Shown in pieces: positions 14,941 to 14,954 of a stretch of 14,954 nt of DNA. The stretch comes from Sediminibacterium sp. (GTDB taxonomy: Bacteria; Bacteroidota; Bacteroidia; Chitinophagales; Chitinophagaceae). The DNA is taken from the NCBI GenBank assembly GCA_030832695.1, contig JAURIP010000007.1:1-14954 (forward strand), given 5' to 3'. A program made the translations under genes and the position numbers. The first letter of the stretch is position 1. The number at the start of each line of letters is the position of its first letter. Below the pieces are notes generated by a model. It made no database searches. It saw nothing but the letters and a program-made list of their open reading frames with translations, and had not been told where the DNA came from.

Positions 14941-14954
14941 ATGCGTCAAAAAGT
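14941..14954 (+). CDS. Start of an unidentified gene, cut by the window edge
   Basis: ATGCGTCAAAAAGT opens a reading frame beginning Met-Arg-Gln-Lys directly behind an exact -7 element. Only four full codons are visible, so no product can be assigned. The call rests on the promoter spacing and the divergent layout with the rluD-like gene. Confidence 0.4.

Overview
The window looks like core chromosome from an AT-rich member of the Bacteroidota, probably the Chitinophagales/Chitinophagaceae side of the phylum; the family-level placement is inference. Supporting evidence: a DUF2723 (GT117-like) membrane protein, a DUF6702 protein beside a short HupE/UreJ permease, an UpxY-like NusG paralog, the GEGNGG form of phosphoglucosamine mutase, and exact copies of the Bacteroidota -7 promoter element TAnnTTTG in front of almost every transcription unit, with little Shine-Dalgarno sequence.

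Layout: (1) 1-70, tRNA-His on the minus strand, cut at its 3' end by the window edge. It diverges from (2) a plus-strand pair, a Prc/CtpA-type tail-specific protease (209-2368) and an UpxY/NusG-like antiterminator (2383-2901). (3) mtaB, the tRNA ms2t6A methylthiotransferase, on the minus strand (2948-4243), divergent from (4) a large DUF2723 membrane protein on the plus strand (4364-7417). A near-perfect hairpin terminator separates that gene from (5) a minus-strand pair, glmM (10015-8636) followed by a cysteine desulfurase (8621-7494). (6) A DUF6702 exported protein on the minus strand (10690-10202) diverges from (7) a plus-strand pair, a HupE/UreJ-like permease (10751-11341) and a secreted M1 zinc metallopeptidase (11354-13765). 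A second strong bidirectional terminator separates these from (8) an RluD-type pseudouridine synthase on the minus strand (14896-13850), which diverges from (9) the first codons of a gene running off the right edge (14941 onward).

Functionally this is mostly housekeeping: tRNA and rRNA modification, cell-wall precursor synthesis, sulfur mobilisation, envelope proteolysis and probable protein or lipid glycosylation. I see no mobile element, CRISPR array, phage gene or defence cassette. The part least explained by known biology is the DUF6702/HupE/M1 neighbourhood, a possible metal-handling and secreted-peptidase unit. Next are an orphan UpxY-type antiterminator with no polysaccharide locus downstream, and a run of promoters lying so close to the start codons that several mRNAs should be leaderless or nearly so. 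Two apparent TTG starts (mtaB, DUF2723) fall inside -7 elements and are better replaced by the downstream ATGs used here.
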